The notes: generated by a model not told the origin, from the letters alone. Counted from the first letter of the stretch, positions 26,198 to 36,142 are shown. The stretch: DNA of 64,000 bases from Sphingomonas sp. (GCF_017304635.1 NZ_JAFKMA010000001.1:992001-1056000); one strand, 5' to 3'. Made by a program: numbers and translations.

Positions 26198-27172
26198 ATG
26201 ACCGACCCGTACGTGCGCCCCGACGTCCGCCAGTTCCTGCAATTCCTGGCCAACATTCCGGGGCCGAAGATGCACGAGCTCGATGCCCCGGCGGCGCGCG
26301 CGCAATACTTCGCGATGAAGGATATCGCTGACCCGCCGGCCGGGCAGCTCGGCACGATGCTCGACCTGACCGTTCCGGGGCCGGCGGGCGATATCCCCGC
26401 GACCCTGTTCGATCCGCGCGCCAGCCGCGAGCCGGGGCCGGCAGTGGTGTTCTATCATGGCGGTGGGTTCGTGATCGGCAACGTCGCGACGCACGCCAGC
26501 TTCTGCGCGGAGATGGCGCGCACGCTCGATCTGCCAGTGATCTCGGTCGATTATCGCCTCGCGCCGGAGGCGCCGTGGCCCGCCGCGCCCGACGACTGCG
26601 AGGCGGCGGCGCGTTGGGTGGCAGAGAGCCCGGCGGCGCTGGATCGCGCGGTGACGGCGCTGATCCTGGCGGGCGACAGCGCGGGGGGTAATTTGGCGGT
26701 GGTGACGGCGATGGCGCTCCGCGATGTACCCGCCAAGGTGCCGGTGATCGCGCAACTGCCCTTCTATCCGGCGACCGATATGGCGACCGAGTATCCGTCG
26801 TACAGCGAGTTCGCCGACGGCTATCTGCTGACTCGCGACGCGATGGAGTGGTTTGGCGCGGCCTATGCGGCGGAAGCGGAGCATGTCCGCACGTCGCCGC
26901 TCCGCGGTGACCTCGCCGGACTGCCGCCCGCAGTGGTGCTGACGGCGAGCCTCGACCCGATCCGCGACCAGGGGCGCGCCTATGCCGCCGCGCTCGCCAA
27001 AGCCGGCGTGCCGGTCGTGTTCCGCGAGGCGAAGGGGCAGATCCACGGCTTCATCACGCTGCGCCAGGCGATCCCATCGGCGGTCGGGGACGTGGCGGGC
27101 GCGCTCGCCGCGCTCAAGGATCTGGTGGTCGAGGCCGAGGGCGAGCGCGTCATGGCCCAGGCCGCCGCATGA
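26198..27172 (+). CDS. Alpha/beta hydrolase, HSL-type carboxylesterase
   Basis: A 324-residue esterase of the hormone-sensitive lipase family. HGGGFVIGN (oxyanion hole HGGG), the nucleophile elbow GDSAGGNLA, the acid position in LDPIRDQG and the histidine in QIHGFITL give a complete catalytic set. The start was set at the ATG 26198, preceded by GAGAGGAT; an upstream GTG at 26174 lacks a Shine-Dalgarno. The stop overlaps rppH as ATGA. The natural substrate is unknown. Confidence 0.92.
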   Translation: MTDPYVRPDVRQFLQFLANIPGPKMHELDAPAARAQYFAMKDIADPPAGQLGTMLDLTVPGPAGDIPATLFDPRASREPGPAVVFYHGGGFVIGNVATHASFCAEMARTLDLPVISVDYRLAPEAPWPAAPDDCEAAARWVAESPAALDRAVTALILAGDSAGGNLAVVTAMALRDVPAKVPVIAQLPFYPATDMATEYPSYSEFADGYLLTRDAMEWFGAAYAAEAEHVRTSPLRGDLAGLPPAVVLTASLDPIRDQGRAYAAALAKAGVPVVFREAKGQIHGFITLRQAIPSAVGDVAGALAALKDLVVEAEGERVMAQAAA

Positions 27173-27663
27173 CCGATCTCGCCGACCTTCCCTACCGCCC
27201 CTGCGCCGGGGTAATGCTGGTCAACCACGCCGGCAAGGCGTTCGTCGGCCAGCGGCTCGATGCCACGACCGAAGCGTGGCAGATGCCGCAGGGCGGGATC
27301 GATCCCGGCGAGGACGCGCGGACCGCCGCCGTGCGCGAGCTGGGCGAGGAGATCGGCGTCGGGCCGAAGCATATCGACTTCGTGGCGCAGGCGCCGGGCG
27401 AATTCACCTACGACCTGCCCGCCGAGCTGATCGGCAAGGTGTGGAAGGGCAAGTATCGCGGCCAGCGCCAGACGTGGTTCCTCTATCGCTTCACCGGCGA
27501 GGATACCGACATCAACCTCGCGACCGCGCATCCGGAATTCATGTCGTGGCGCTGGGTCGATCCGGCGGAACTGCCGTCGCTGATCGTCCCGTTCAAGCGC
27601 AAGCTGTACGAGGACGTGCTGGCGGCGTTCGCTGGGGAGTTGGGCGAAAAGATCGGCAACTAA
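27169..27663 (+). CDS. rppH: RNA pyrophosphohydrolase
   Basis: A 164-residue Nudix hydrolase. YRPCAGVMLVNHAGKAFVGQR, WQMPQGGIDPGED and the Nudix box GGIDPGED...VRELGEEIGV identify RppH, which removes pyrophosphate from 5' triphosphate mRNA ends and so triggers decay. GQRQTWFLYRF and PEFMSWRWVD are typical of the family. It overlaps the esterase gene by four bases. Alphaproteobacterial RppH homologues have also been called IalA or InvA; the function is the same. Confidence 0.94.
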   Translation: MTDLADLPYRPCAGVMLVNHAGKAFVGQRLDATTEAWQMPQGGIDPGEDARTAAVRELGEEIGVGPKHIDFVAQAPGEFTYDLPAELIGKVWKGKYRGQRQTWFLYRFTGEDTDINLATAHPEFMSWRWVDPAELPSLIVPFKRKLYEDVLAAFAGELGEKIGN

Positions 27664-27707
27664 TACCCAACCTTCACTCCAGCCAATCGAGCGGGTAGAG
27701 CGTCGGG

Positions 27708-28913
27708 ATGACGCTTCCGACCGACAGCGCCGCGATCCTCGACCGGGTCGGTGCCGAACCGATGCTGGCGAACACGCGAGCCTGGGCGGCGGTCAATAGC
27801 GGGACGCGAAACCTGGGCGGGCTGGCGACGATGGCGGGGCTGCTCGCCGATGCCTTCGCCGCGCTGCCGGGTGACATCGCGCTCCATGAACCAGCGCCGG
27901 CGAGCGCGGTCGGCGCCGACGGCACCACCAGCGCGATCGAGCATGGCCGCCACCTCGTCCTGCGCGTGCGGCCCGACGCGCCGGTGCGGATGCTGTTCAC
28001 CGGGCATATGGACACGGTCTATCCCGCCGATCATCCCTTCCAGACGCTGACCACAATCGACGCCAACACGCTGAACGGCCCCGGCGTCGCCGACATGAAG
28101 GGCGGCCTCGCGCTGCTGCTCGCCGCTTTGAAGACCATCGAGGAAACCCCGCTCGCCGCGCGGATCGGCTATGATGTACTCATCAACTCGGACGAGGAAA
28201 CGGGTTCCTTCTCCTCCGCCGCGCTGATTGCCGAACTGGCGCGCGGTAAGGTCGCGGCGCTGACCTACGAGCCGGCGCTGGCCGACGGGACGCTGGCGGG
28301 CGCGCGTAGCGGCACCGGCAATTTCTCGCTCGTCGTACATGGCAAGAGCGCGCATGCCGGGCGCAATCCGGACGAAGGTCGCAACGCGATCGTCGCAGCG
28401 AGCGACCTGGCGGTCCACCTGTTCGCGGCACGGCGCGAAGGGCTAGCGGTCAATCCGGCGCGGATCGAGGGCGGCGGGCCGAATAATGTCGTGCCCGATC
28501 TGGCGGTCCTGCGCGTCAACTTCCGCCCCGCCTCGCCAGAGGCCATCGTAGCCGCCCAGGCCGCGCTCGACGACGCCGTCGCCGGAGTCGCGAGCAACCA
28601 CGACGTCCGCATCGAGCTTCACGGCAGCTTCAACCGCCCGCCCAAGCCGATCGACCCCGCCGCCGCGCGCCTGTTCGAGCTGGTCCGTGGCGCCGGCCAC
28701 GACCTCGGTCTCACGATCGGATGGAAAGAGACCGGCGGCGTGTGCGACGGCAACAACATCGCGGCGTGTGGCGTGCCGGTGGTCGACACGATGGGCGCAC
28801 GAGGCGGCGCGATCCATTCAACGGACGAGTTTCTGCTGGTCGACTCGCTGCCCGAACGTGCCGCCTTGTCGGCGCTGACCATCCTCAAGATCGCCGAACA
28901 GGGGGGCGTGTGA
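27708..28913 (+). CDS. M20-family metallohydrolase, candidate succinylglutamate desuccinylase
   Basis: A 401-residue M20 peptidase/deacylase with a complete metal centre: LFTGHMDTVYP (His, Asp), GPGVADMKGG (bridging Asp), NSDEETGSF (catalytic Glu and metal Glu) and GGAIHSTDEF (final His). A dimerisation insert lies around SLVVHGKSAHAGRNPDEGRNA. M20 members hydrolyse N-acyl amino acids and dipeptides. Its stop overlaps astA (GTGA), which overlaps astB in turn, so it is embedded in an arginine succinyltransferase operon. The pathway needs a succinylglutamate desuccinylase, normally AstE of the M14 family, and this enzyme could fill that role. That is inference; the M20 assignment itself is secure. 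Confidence 0.88.
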   Translation: MTLPTDSAAILDRVGAEPMLANTRAWAAVNSGTRNLGGLATMAGLLADAFAALPGDIALHEPAPASAVGADGTTSAIEHGRHLVLRVRPDAPVRMLFTGHMDTVYPADHPFQTLTTIDANTLNGPGVADMKGGLALLLAALKTIEETPLAARIGYDVLINSDEETGSFSSAALIAELARGKVAALTYEPALADGTLAGARSGTGNFSLVVHGKSAHAGRNPDEGRNAIVAASDLAVHLFAARREGLAVNPARIEGGGPNNVVPDLAVLRVNFRPASPEAIVAAQAALDDAVAGVASNHDVRIELHGSFNRPPKPIDPAAARLFELVRGAGHDLGLTIGWKETGGVCDGNNIAACGVPVVDTMGARGGAIHSTDEFLLVDSLPERAALSALTILKIAEQGGV

Positions 28914-29926
28914 GCTTTCGAATCCGCGCGGCGCAGGACGCCGACATCGACCATCTCTACGAAATGGCCAAGCTGACCGGGGGCGGGTTCACCAACCTGC
29001 CGGCCGATCGCCCCGCGCTGAAGCGACGGCTTGACCAGAGCGGCGCGGCATTCGCGCGAGGCGACGATAAGCTCGACGACGACGTATTCGTGTTGATGCT
29101 GGAGAATATCGACACCGGCGACGTCCGCGGTACCTGCCAGCTGTTCAGCCAGGTCGGCCAGAAGCACCCGTTTTATTCGTACCGCATGGGCACGCTGACG
29201 CAGCAGAGCGAGGTGCTCGACCGCACGTTCCGCGCCGAACTGCTGAGCCTGACCACCGACCTGGAAGGGTCGAGCGAGGTCGGCGGGCTGTTCCTTCATC
29301 CGGGAGAGCGGGCCGGCGGGCTCGGCATGCTGCTCGCGCGCAGCCGCTACCTGTTCATCGCGATGCATCGCGCGCGCTTCGCCGACCGCGTGCTGGCAGA
29401 GCTGCGCGGGATCATCGATGAGGCCGGCGGCTCGCCGTTCTGGGACGGGCTGGCGGGGCGGTTCTTCGGGATGAATTTCCAGGACGCCGATCGCTTCAAC
29501 GCAATGCATGGACACCAGTTCATCGCCGATCTGTTCCCCAGGCACCCGATCTACGTCGCGATGCTGACCGAAAGCGCGCGCAGCGTCATCGGCCTGCCCC
29601 ACCCCTCCGGCCGGGCCGCGATGCGGATGCTGGAAAGCGAGGGGTTCGCGTTCGAGAAATATATCGACATCTTCGACGGCGGCCCGACCATGACCGCGCG
29701 GACCGACCGCGTGACCAGCATCGCCAACGCGACGACCGCAACGATCGTGGCGATCGACGAGGATGGCGGCGATCGCGCGCTGGCGGCGTGCGGGCAACTC
29801 ACCGATTTCCGCTGCACCTTCACGCGTATCCGCCCGGCGGCGGGCGGGGTCGTGATCGACCGCACGGCGGCGGCGGCGCTGGGCGTCGGCGAGGGAGACG
29901 CGATCACCTATGTGGCGCGGGCGTGA
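28910..29926 (+). CDS. astA: Arginine N-succinyltransferase
   Basis: AstA transfers succinyl from succinyl-CoA to the alpha-amino group of arginine, starting the AST catabolic route. The 338-residue protein has the family features GGGFTNLPADR, GTCQLFSQVGQKHPFYSYR, TDLEGSSEVGGLFLHP, PFWDGLAGRFFGMNFQDAD and DGGPTMTARTD. The GTG start (28910-28912) overlaps the stop of the M20 gene as GTGA, and its stop overlaps astB the same way. It is a single monomer-type subunit, not the paired AruF/AruG arrangement. Confidence 0.95.
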   Translation: MSFRIRAAQDADIDHLYEMAKLTGGGFTNLPADRPALKRRLDQSGAAFARGDDKLDDDVFVLMLENIDTGDVRGTCQLFSQVGQKHPFYSYRMGTLTQQSEVLDRTFRAELLSLTTDLEGSSEVGGLFLHPGERAGGLGMLLARSRYLFIAMHRARFADRVLAELRGIIDEAGGSPFWDGLAGRFFGMNFQDADRFNAMHGHQFIADLFPRHPIYVAMLTESARSVIGLPHPSGRAAMRMLESEGFAFEKYIDIFDGGPTMTARTDRVTSIANATTATIVAIDEDGGDRALAACGQLTDFRCTFTRIRPAAGGVVIDRTAAAALGVGEGDAITYVARA

Positions 29927-31194
29927 GCGTGCTCGTCGAGATCAATTTCGACGGTATCGTCGGGCCGAGCCACAATTACGCCGGGCTGAGCCACGGCAAT
30001 CTCGCTGCCACCGCCAATGCCGGCCGGGTGTCGCGCCCACGCGAAGCAGCGCTGGAGGGCGTGACGAAGATGCGCGCGAACCTGGCGCTGGGGCTGACGC
30101 AAGGGACCCTGTTGCCGCACGACCGGCCCAATGACGCCTGGCTTGCGGCGCTGGCGACCGAGTACGACGCGGCGCCCGCGTACCTAAGGGCGCAGGCGCT
30201 GTCGGCGTCGGCGATGTGGGCGGCGAACGCGGCGACGGTCTCCCCTGCCCCCGATACCGGCGACGGCGCGTGCCACCTGACCGTCGCCAATCTGATGACG
30301 ATGCCGCACCGCAGCCACGAATGGCCGCAGACGCTGGCGCAACTTCGCCTCGCCTTCACCGACCCGGCGTTCTCGGTGCACGGTCCCGTCCCCGCCCCGT
30401 TCGGCGACGAGGGCGCCGCCAACCACATGCGGCTGTGCGAGCAGCACGGTGCGCCGGGTGTCGAACTGTTCGTCTATGGCGAGCCCGGTGGTCGCTTTCC
30501 GGCACGGCAGCGGCGCGAGGCGTGCGAGGCGGTCGCGCGGGCGCATCGGCTCGATCCGGTGCGAACGATCTTTGCCCAGCAATCTAATGAGGCGATCGCG
30601 GCCGGCGCGTTCCATAACGACGTCGTCGCGGTCGCCAACGAACGCGTGCTGTTTGCACACGAACAGGCGTTTGAGGACAAGGCGGCGCTCTATGCCGAGA
30701 TCGCCGCCGTGGCACCCTGGGCGGAGATCGTCGAAGTGCCCGCCGCGCGGGTCAGCTTGGCCGACGCGATCGCCTCGTACCTCTTCAACGCACAGCTCGT
30801 GACACCGCCCGATGACGCGATGACGCTGATCGTGCCGGGCGAAGCGCGCGACAATGCGGCGGTGTGGGGCTGGTTGCAGGACATGCTGGCGGGCAATGGC
30901 CCGATCCGCCGGGTCGAGGTGGTCGACGTGCGCCAGTCGATGGCGAATGGCGGCGGCCCAGCGTGCCTGCGACTGCGCGTGGTGTGCGATCCGGCGACGG
31001 TCGATCCGCGCTTCCTGGTCGATGCCGCAAAGCTCGACCGCATCGCCGCGGTGATCGAGGCGCACTGGCCAATCGAGATCGCCGCCGACTCGATTGCCGA
31101 CCCGACGCTGATCGCGCGCATCCGGGCGGCGCGCGCGGCGCTGCTCGACGCGCTCGATCTGTCGGATTTACTGACAGTTAACCCTGTTGCTTAA
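29923..31194 (+). CDS. astB: N-succinylarginine dihydrolase
   Basis: AstB hydrolyses N-succinylarginine to N-succinylornithine, ammonia and CO2. The 423-residue protein shows FDGIVGPSHNYAGLSHGN, AANHMRLCEQHG, IFAQQSNEAIAAGAFHNDVVAVAN with the catalytic histidine, and MANGGGPACLRLRV with the nucleophilic cysteine near the C-terminus. The start is a GTG overlapping the astA stop. astC and astD are not in this window. No regulator of the operon is adjacent. Confidence 0.95.
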   Translation: MSVLVEINFDGIVGPSHNYAGLSHGNLAATANAGRVSRPREAALEGVTKMRANLALGLTQGTLLPHDRPNDAWLAALATEYDAAPAYLRAQALSASAMWAANAATVSPAPDTGDGACHLTVANLMTMPHRSHEWPQTLAQLRLAFTDPAFSVHGPVPAPFGDEGAANHMRLCEQHGAPGVELFVYGEPGGRFPARQRREACEAVARAHRLDPVRTIFAQQSNEAIAAGAFHNDVVAVANERVLFAHEQAFEDKAALYAEIAAVAPWAEIVEVPAARVSLADAIASYLFNAQLVTPPDDAMTLIVPGEARDNAAVWGWLQDMLAGNGPIRRVEVVDVRQSMANGGGPACLRLRVVCDPATVDPRFLVDAAKLDRIAAVIEAHWPIEIAADSIADPTLIARIRAARAALLDALDLSDLLTVNPVA

Positions 31195-31245
31195 TCCGAA
31201 GCCACGGATTTCCGCCGTTGGCACGGTGCATGCGTTAACGCAGGC

Positions 31246-31461
31246 ATGTGGACCAAGCTCGCGCGCCTGTTCGTCATCAAGACCAAGTTCGAAGCGTTCG
31301 CGGTGATCTACGCGCTCGGCCTGGGCGCGGTGGAGCGTGGGATGCATTACCTTCAGCAATATCCTGGCGTCGGCGGCTGGCTGCTGTTCGCGTGCTGCCC
31401 GGTCGCCGTGTTCATGGCCGGCGCGCGGATCCTCGATTCGGTGGAGCGGTCACACGGGTGA
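31246..31461 (+). CDS. Small conserved-type membrane protein, unknown function
   Basis: A 71-residue protein with two predicted hydrophobic segments (about 16-30, FAVIYALGLGAVERG, and about 45-63, WLLFACCPVAVFMAGARIL) and a basic N-terminus (MWTKLARLFVIKTKFEA), consistent with a small inner-membrane protein. I do not recognise a characterised family. It lies 51 bases after astB on the same strand and is followed by a hairpin near 31537-31569. Confidence 0.65.
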   Translation: MWTKLARLFVIKTKFEAFAVIYALGLGAVERGMHYLQQYPGVGGWLLFACCPVAVFMAGARILDSVERSHG

Positions 31462-31536
31462 GATGCGCGGAAGGCGCCGCGGCGAAGCCGCGTCGTCGGT
31501 CGGGAGCGTTGCCCCACCTGCCGGACTCGTCGCCGA

Positions 31537-31569
31537 GCCGCAAAATAGCTTCCGCTATTTCGCTGCGGC
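31537..31569. terminator. Hairpin between convergent genes
   Basis: A compound stem-loop: the inner stem AAATAGC (31543-31549) pairs perfectly with GCTATTT (31554-31560) around the loop TTCC, and the outer stem GCCGCA (31537-31542) pairs with TGCGGC (31564-31569). It lies just beyond the gatA stop and after the 71-residue gene, so it may end transcripts from both sides. There is no long T run, so factor-independent termination is uncertain. Confidence 0.45.
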
Positions 31570-31574
31570 GAGCC

Positions 31575-33059
31575 TCACCACCACTGATCCGGCCGCGCGA
31601 CGAACCCGGCCCGCTCTTCCAGCGCCAGCCCCGCGTTCAGCACGCTTTGCTCGTCCAGCGCCTTGCCGATCACCTGCAACCCCAGCGGCAGGCCGGCCGC
31701 GTCTAGCCCGCCCGGCACCGACATCGCGGGCAGGCCCGCAAGGCTCGACGGCACGGTGAAGACGTCGTTCAAATACATCGCGATCGGATCGGCCGACTTT
31801 TCGCCCAACGCGAACGCCGCCGATGGCGCTGTCGGCGTGAGCAGCAGGTCGCATGACTTCCACGCTTCGTCAAAATCGCGGGCGATCAGCGCGCGGACCT
31901 TCGACGCCTGCGTGAAATACGCATCGTAGAAGCCGGCCGACAGCACGTACGTCCCGATGAGGATGCGGCGCTTGACCTCCGGCCCGAACCCGACGGCACG
32001 CGTGGCGGCGTACATCTCCTGGAGATTCGCGCCCTCGGGCAAGTCACGCAGGCCGTAGCGCACGCCATCGTAGCGCGCGAGGTTCGACGACGCCTCCGCC
32101 GGGGCGATGATGTAATAGGCCGGCAGCGCGTATTTGGTGTGCGGCAGCGAGACATCGACGATCGCCGCCCCGGCATCGCGCACCCAGTCGATGCCCTGCT
32201 GCCACAGCGCCTCGATCTCCGCCGGCATGCCGTCGACACGATATTCCCTGGGGATGCCGATCCGCTTGCCGGCCAGGCTGGCGTTCAGCCCCGCCTCCCA
32301 CTTCGGCACGTCGAGTTGCAGGCTGGTCGCATCCTTGGCGTCGAACCCGGCCATCGCCTCCAGCATGATCGCGCAGTCGCGGACGTCGCGCGCCATCGGC
32401 CCGGCCTGGTCGAGGCTGGATGCGAACGCGACCACGCCCCAGCGCGAGCAGCGGCCATAGGTCGGCTTGATCCCGGCGATCCCGGTGAACGCGGCGGGCT
32501 GGCGGATCGAGCCGCCGGTGTCGGTGCCGGTCGCCGCCGGGCACAGCCGCGCGGCGATGGCGGCGGAGCTGCCGCCCGACGATCCGCCCGGCGCGAGCGC
32601 GGCGTTGCCGCCGTCATTGCGCCGCCACGGCGAGATGACGTTGCCGAAATAGCTGGTCTCGTTCGACGACCCCATCGCGAACTGATCCATGTTGAGCTTG
32701 CCCAACATGCCCACGCCCGCGTTCCACAAATTCTGGCTGACGGTCGATTCGTATTCGGGCGTGAACCCTTCGAGGATGTGGCTCGCCGCGGTCGAGGCGA
32801 CGCCCTTGGTGCAGAACAGGTCCTTCATCCCGATCGGCACGCCGGCAAGCGGCTTGAGCTCCTCGCCCTTGGCGCGCGAGTCGTCAGCGGCCCGGGCGGC
32901 GGCGAGCGCGTGATCGGGGGTTTCGACCAGGAAGGCGTTGAGCGTCTTCGCGGCGGCGACCCGCGCGGTGAACGCCTCCGCCACCTCGGTCGCGGAGAAG
33001 GTGCCGGCACGCACGCCATCGCGGATGGCGGCGACGCCGAGATCGGTGAGGTCGGTCAC
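31575..33059 (-). CDS. gatA: Glutamyl-/aspartyl-tRNA(Gln/Asn) amidotransferase subunit A
   Basis: GatA is the amidase of GatCAB, which converts Glu-tRNA(Gln) and Asp-tRNA(Asn) to the amidated forms. The 494-residue protein has the amidase signature with catalytic Lys in [10 protein letters not shown], cis-Ser in [12 protein letters not shown] and nucleophile Ser in [12 protein letters not shown] set the start at the GTG 33059-33057 (MTDLTDLG); longer readings run into the palindromic repeat upstream. It follows gatC, separated by the repeat. gatB is not next to it. Confidence 0.95.
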   Translation of the reverse strand: MTDLTDLGVAAIRDGVRAGTFSATEVAEAFTARVAAAKTLNAFLVETPDHALAAARAADDSRAKGEELKPLAGVPIGMKDLFCTKGVASTAASHILEGFTPEYESTVSQNLWNAGVGMLGKLNMDQFAMGSSNETSYFGNVISPWRRNDGGNAALAPGGSSGGSSAAIAARLCPAATGTDTGGSIRQPAAFTGIAGIKPTYGRCSRWGVVAFASSLDQAGPMARDVRDCAIMLEAMAGFDAKDATSLQLDVPKWEAGLNASLAGKRIGIPREYRVDGMPAEIEALWQQGIDWVRDAGAAIVDVSLPHTKYALPAYYIIAPAEASSNLARYDGVRYGLRDLPEGANLQEMYAATRAVGFGPEVKRRILIGTYVLSAGFYDAYFTQASKVRALIARDFDEAWKSCDLLLTPTAPSAAFALGEKSADPIAMYLNDVFTVPSSLAGLPAMSVPGGLDAAGLPLGLQVIGKALDEQSVLNAGLALEERAGFVARPDQWW

Positions 33060-33070
33060 TTCAAATACTC

Positions 33071-33161
33071 CGTCATCCCCGCGAAAGCGGGGACCCGACT
33101 CCTGAGGGAGCCGCAAGGTGCAACAGTCGAGTGATGGGCCCCCGCTTTCGCGGGGGTGACG
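33071..33161. repeat. Palindromic repeat between gatC and gatA (GCGAAAGCGGGG family)
   Basis: The left arm 33071-33096 (CGTCATCCCCGCGAAAGCGG...) pairs with the right arm 33136-33161 (...CCGCTTTCGCGGGGGTGACG). A second copy of the same family is at 37356-37461. The element separates two genes whose products must be made in equal amounts, so it may act as an RNA-stability or processing hairpin in the gatC-gatA transcript. Confidence 0.8.
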
Positions 33162-33171
33162 ATCGAAGGCA

Positions 33172-33474
33172 TCACTCGATCACCTTCGGCACGGTGAAGA
33201 AGCCATGTTCCGCTTGCGGCGCATTCGCCAGCACGGCGTCGCGCTTGCCGCCGGCGGTCGCGGGATCGGCATCGACTACGTCGTCGCGCAGGCGCAGATG
33301 GTTGGAGATCACTGCGGTCATCGGCGCGACGCCCGACGTGTCGACCTCGCCCAATTGCTCGATCCAGCCCAGGATGTTGTCGAGTTCGGGCGCGATCCTC
33401 GCGACTTCCTCGTCGGTGATCGCGATGCGGGCAAGGCTCGCGATCTTCTTCACGGTGGCGGTGTTGACGGACAT
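33172..33474 (-). CDS. gatC: Glutamyl-/aspartyl-tRNA(Gln/Asn) amidotransferase subunit C
   Basis: A 100-residue Gat[29 protein letters not shown] followed by [17 protein letters not shown] and a C-terminal extended segment ending FFTVPKVIE. GatC wraps GatA and stabilises the GatAB interface. The start ATG is at 33474-33472; longer readings add residues with no family match. A GatB gene is missing from this neighbourhood. Confidence 0.94.
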   Translation of the reverse strand: MSVNTATVKKIASLARIAITDEEVARIAPELDNILGWIEQLGEVDTSGVAPMTAVISNHLRLRDDVVDADPATAGGKRDAVLANAPQAEHGFFTVPKVIE

Positions 33475-33539
33475 AGAGGCGCGGCTAGCCAGCGGCGCCC
33501 GAGATTGCAACCGCCGCCGCCTTCAGGCACGGGCGCGGC

Positions 33540-34646
33540 GTGGCTCGCAAGTTCCTTTACGTCATCGTCGTCCTGATCCTGCTGGCGATCGCGGGAGCAT
33601 TCGCCTACCGCTTCTTCGGCAAGCAGTTGATGCGGATGGCGCTGGTGCCGAGCGAAGCGTTCGTCGCCGCCCCGCCCGAGCCCGCCGCCGCCTACGCCGA
33701 CAGGAAGATGTGGATCGCGCGGCCTGATCTGCCTGGCAATCCAGCCATGTGGACGCCGCCCGGCTACGGCGTGCCGGCGGCGGCGCCGGTCGCGGTGTTC
33801 TACATCCACCCGACCTCCTACATCGATCGCGCGCACTGGAACGCGCCGGCAGACGACGAGCGCGCCAATTCCTATGCCGACCTGTTCACCAAGGGGCAGG
33901 CGTCGGCGTTCAACCAGGTCGGCCAGATCTGGGCGCCGCGCTATCGCCAGGCGACGTTCGGCGCGTTCCTGACCGGGCAGAAGGAAGCGGGCCAAGCGCT
34001 CGACCTCGCCTATCGCGACGTGCTCGCAGCGTTCGACGCGTTCGTGCAGCAGATCGGGCCGGATCGCCCGATCATCCTGGCCGGGCATAGCCAAGGGTCG
34101 CTCCACCTGACACGCCTGCTCCGCGACCGGATCGCGGGGACGCCGCTCGCGCAGCGGATCGTCGCCGTCTACGCGATCGGCTGGCCGATCTCGCGCACCG
34201 CCGATTTGTCCGCGCTCGGCCTGCCCGAATGCCGGGCGGCGGATCAGAGCGGCTGCATCCTGTCATGGCAGAGCTTCGCCGAGCCCGCCGATCCCAGCCA
34301 GGTCCTCGACCTGTTCGATCAGACGACGGGGCCGACCAGCATAGCCCGGCGCGGCACTGCGCTGGTCTGCACCAACCCGCTGACCGGGACCGCAGACGCA
34401 ACCGCGCCGGCGAGCGCCAATCTCGGCACGCTAACCTCGTCGGCCGATTTCCAGACCGCGACGATGGTCGCGAACACGGTGCCGGCGGCCTGCATTGGGC
34501 GCGGTATCCTGAGCATCGGCGCGCCAATCGACATGGGCAAGTATGTGCTGCCGGGCAACAACTACCATGTGTACGACTACTCGCTGTTCTGGGCGAACAT
34601 CCGGGCCGATGCGGCGCGGCGGTTCGCGGCTTTCAGCAAACGATGA
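33540..34646 (+). CDS. DUF3089 family alpha/beta hydrolase-like protein
   Basis: A 368-residue protein with an N-terminal membrane segment (about 5-22, [19 protein letters not shown]) and a DUF3089 domain. The strand-nucleophile motif [16 protein letters not shown] is the serine hydrolase elbow; [20 protein letters not shown] and [19 protein letters not shown] are characteristic of the family. It is probably anchored to the membrane facing the periplasm. The substrate is unknown. The start is a GTG at 33540, and the stop overlaps ruvX as ATGA. Confidence 0.87.
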   Translation: MARKFLYVIVVLILLAIAGAFAYRFFGKQLMRMALVPSEAFVAAPPEPAAAYADRKMWIARPDLPGNPAMWTPPGYGVPAAAPVAVFYIHPTSYIDRAHWNAPADDERANSYADLFTKGQASAFNQVGQIWAPRYRQATFGAFLTGQKEAGQALDLAYRDVLAAFDAFVQQIGPDRPIILAGHSQGSLHLTRLLRDRIAGTPLAQRIVAVYAIGWPISRTADLSALGLPECRAADQSGCILSWQSFAEPADPSQVLDLFDQTTGPTSIARRGTALVCTNPLTGTADATAPASANLGTLTSSADFQTATMVANTVPAACIGRGILSIGAPIDMGKYVLPGNNYHVYDYSLFWANIRADAARRFAAFSKR

Positions 34647-35104
34647 TTACCGCCGATCGCTCCGTCTTCCGCGACGCTTTGCCGTCGGGCGGGCGGCTGC
34701 TCGGGCTCGATGTGGGGACGAAAACGATCGGCACCGCCTTGTGCGACGCCGGGTGGAGCTTCGCGAGCCCCGCCGAGTTGATCCGCCGCACCAAGTTCAC
34801 CGCCGACAAGGCCGCGCTCGCCACGCTGATCGCCGCGCAGGGCGTGAAGGGGCTGGTCGTCGGCCTCCCCCTCAACCTCGACGGCAGCGATTCCCCGCGC
34901 ACGCAATCGACTCGCGCCTTCGCCCGCAATCTCGCCGATCTCAGCCTGCCCATCCTGCTGTGGGACGAACGTTGGTCGACCCAGGCGGTCGAGCGCCAGA
35001 TGATCGCCGAGGACCTGTCCCGCGCCAAACGCGCCGAACGCGTCGACAAGCTGGCGGCGAGCTACATCCTGCAAGGCGCGATCGATGGCCTGACCGCGAG
35101 CTGA
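34643..35104 (+). CDS. ruvX: Pre-16S rRNA-processing nuclease / Holliday junction resolvase homologue YqgF
   Basis: A 153-residue RNase H-fold protein. [17 protein letters not shown] has the first catalytic aspartate, [17 protein letters not shown] is the central strand and loop, and [15 protein letters not shown] carries the conserved acidic residue. YqgF matures the 5' end of 16S rRNA; the resolvase name is historical. It overlaps the DUF3089 gene by four bases and is followed by pyrB after 42 bases. Confidence 0.93.
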   Translation: MITADRSVFRDALPSGGRLLGLDVGTKTIGTALCDAGWSFASPAELIRRTKFTADKAALATLIAAQGVKGLVVGLPLNLDGSDSPRTQSTRAFARNLADLSLPILLWDERWSTQAVERQMIAEDLSRAKRAERVDKLAASYILQGAIDGLTAS

Positions 35105-35146
35105 CCGCAACCGGTCGTTGCGCGATCGGCGGGCAGCGGCTAGGCG

Positions 35147-36142
35147 ATGGCTTTAATGTCATCCTCGGACCACCGCCCCGCCGCCCTGATCGCAGGCGGC
35201 GCCGTTTTCCCGCACCGTCACCTGACCGGTATCGCCGATCTGCTGCCGCACGAGATCACGTTCCTGCTCGACGAAGCGGAACAGTGGATCGCGGCCAATC
35301 GCGCGCATGCCAAGCCCGACAAAAGGCTGGCCGGACTCACCCAGATCAACGCCTTCTTCGAAAATTCGACGCGCACGCTGCTGAGCTTCGAGATCGCCGG
35401 CAAGCGGCTCGGCGCCGATGTCGTCAACATGCATGCCGGGCAATCGAGCGTGAAGAAGGGCGAGACGCTGATCGACACCGCCCAGACGCTGAACGCGATG
35501 CGCGCCGACATGATCGTCATCCGCCACGCCAGTTCGGGCGCGGTGCGGCTGATCGCCGGTAAGGTCGATTGCCCGGTACTCAACGCCGGCGACGGCAGTC
35601 ACGAGCATCCGACCCAGGCATTGCTCGACGCACTGACGATCCGGCGGCGGCGCGGGAGCATCGCGGGGCAGCGTGTGGTGATCTGTGGCGATATCCTTCA
35701 CAGCCGGGTCGCGCGGTCAAACATCCTGGCGCTGACCGCGCTCGCCGCCGAAGTCCGCGTGGTCGCGCCGGCGACGCTGATGCCGGCGGCGATCGAGCGG
35801 ATGGGGGTGACGCCTTTCGCCGATTTCGATGCTGCACTGGACGGCGCCGACGTGGTGATGATGCTGCGGTTGCAGAACGAGCGGATGGACGGCGCCTTCA
35901 TCCCGTCGACGCGCGAGTTCCACCTACGTTACGGCCTGACGGTCGAGCGGCTGAAACGGGCCAAACCCGGCGCACTGGTAATGCACCCGGGGCCGATGAA
36001 CCGCGGGGTCGAGATCGATTCGATCGTCGCCGACGGCGTGCAATCGGCGATCACCGAACAAGTCGAGATGGGCGTCGCGGTGCGCATGGCGTGCCTGGAC
36101 GTGCTGACCCGGCGGGCGCGCGGCGTGGAGAGCTGGGCATGA
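35147..36142 (+). CDS. pyrB: Aspartate carbamoyltransferase catalytic subunit
   Basis: PyrB condenses carbamoyl phosphate with aspartate in pyrimidine synthesis. The 331-residue protein has [21 protein letters not shown] (carbamoyl-phosphate binding), [30 protein letters not shown] and [13 protein letters not shown]. The ATG 35147 and the in-frame ATG 35156 are both possible starts; neither has a strong Shine-Dalgarno. Its stop overlaps the dihydroorotase-like gene as ATGA, matching the known pairing of ATCase with an inactive dihydroorotase-like partner. No pyrI is present. Confidence 0.95.
   Translation: MALMSSSDHRPAALIAGGAVFPHRHLTGIADLLPHEITFLLDEAEQWIAANRAHAKPDKRLAGLTQINAFFENSTRTLLSFEIAGKRLGADVVNMHAGQSSVKKGETLIDTAQTLNAMRADMIVIRHASSGAVRLIAGKVDCPVLNAGDGSHEHPTQALLDALTIRRRRGSIAGQRVVICGDILHSRVARSNILALTALAAEVRVVAPATLMPAAIERMGVTPFADFDAALDGADVVMMLRLQNERMDGAFIPSTREFHLRYGLTVERLKRAKPGALVMHPGPMNRGVEIDSIVADGVQSAITEQVEMGVAVRMACLDVLTRRARGVESWA

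Noticed and set aside
33060-33116. N-terminal extension of GatA starting in the upstream repeat
   Set aside because: The additional residues are encoded by the palindromic repeat; the family N-terminus starts at the GTG 33059.
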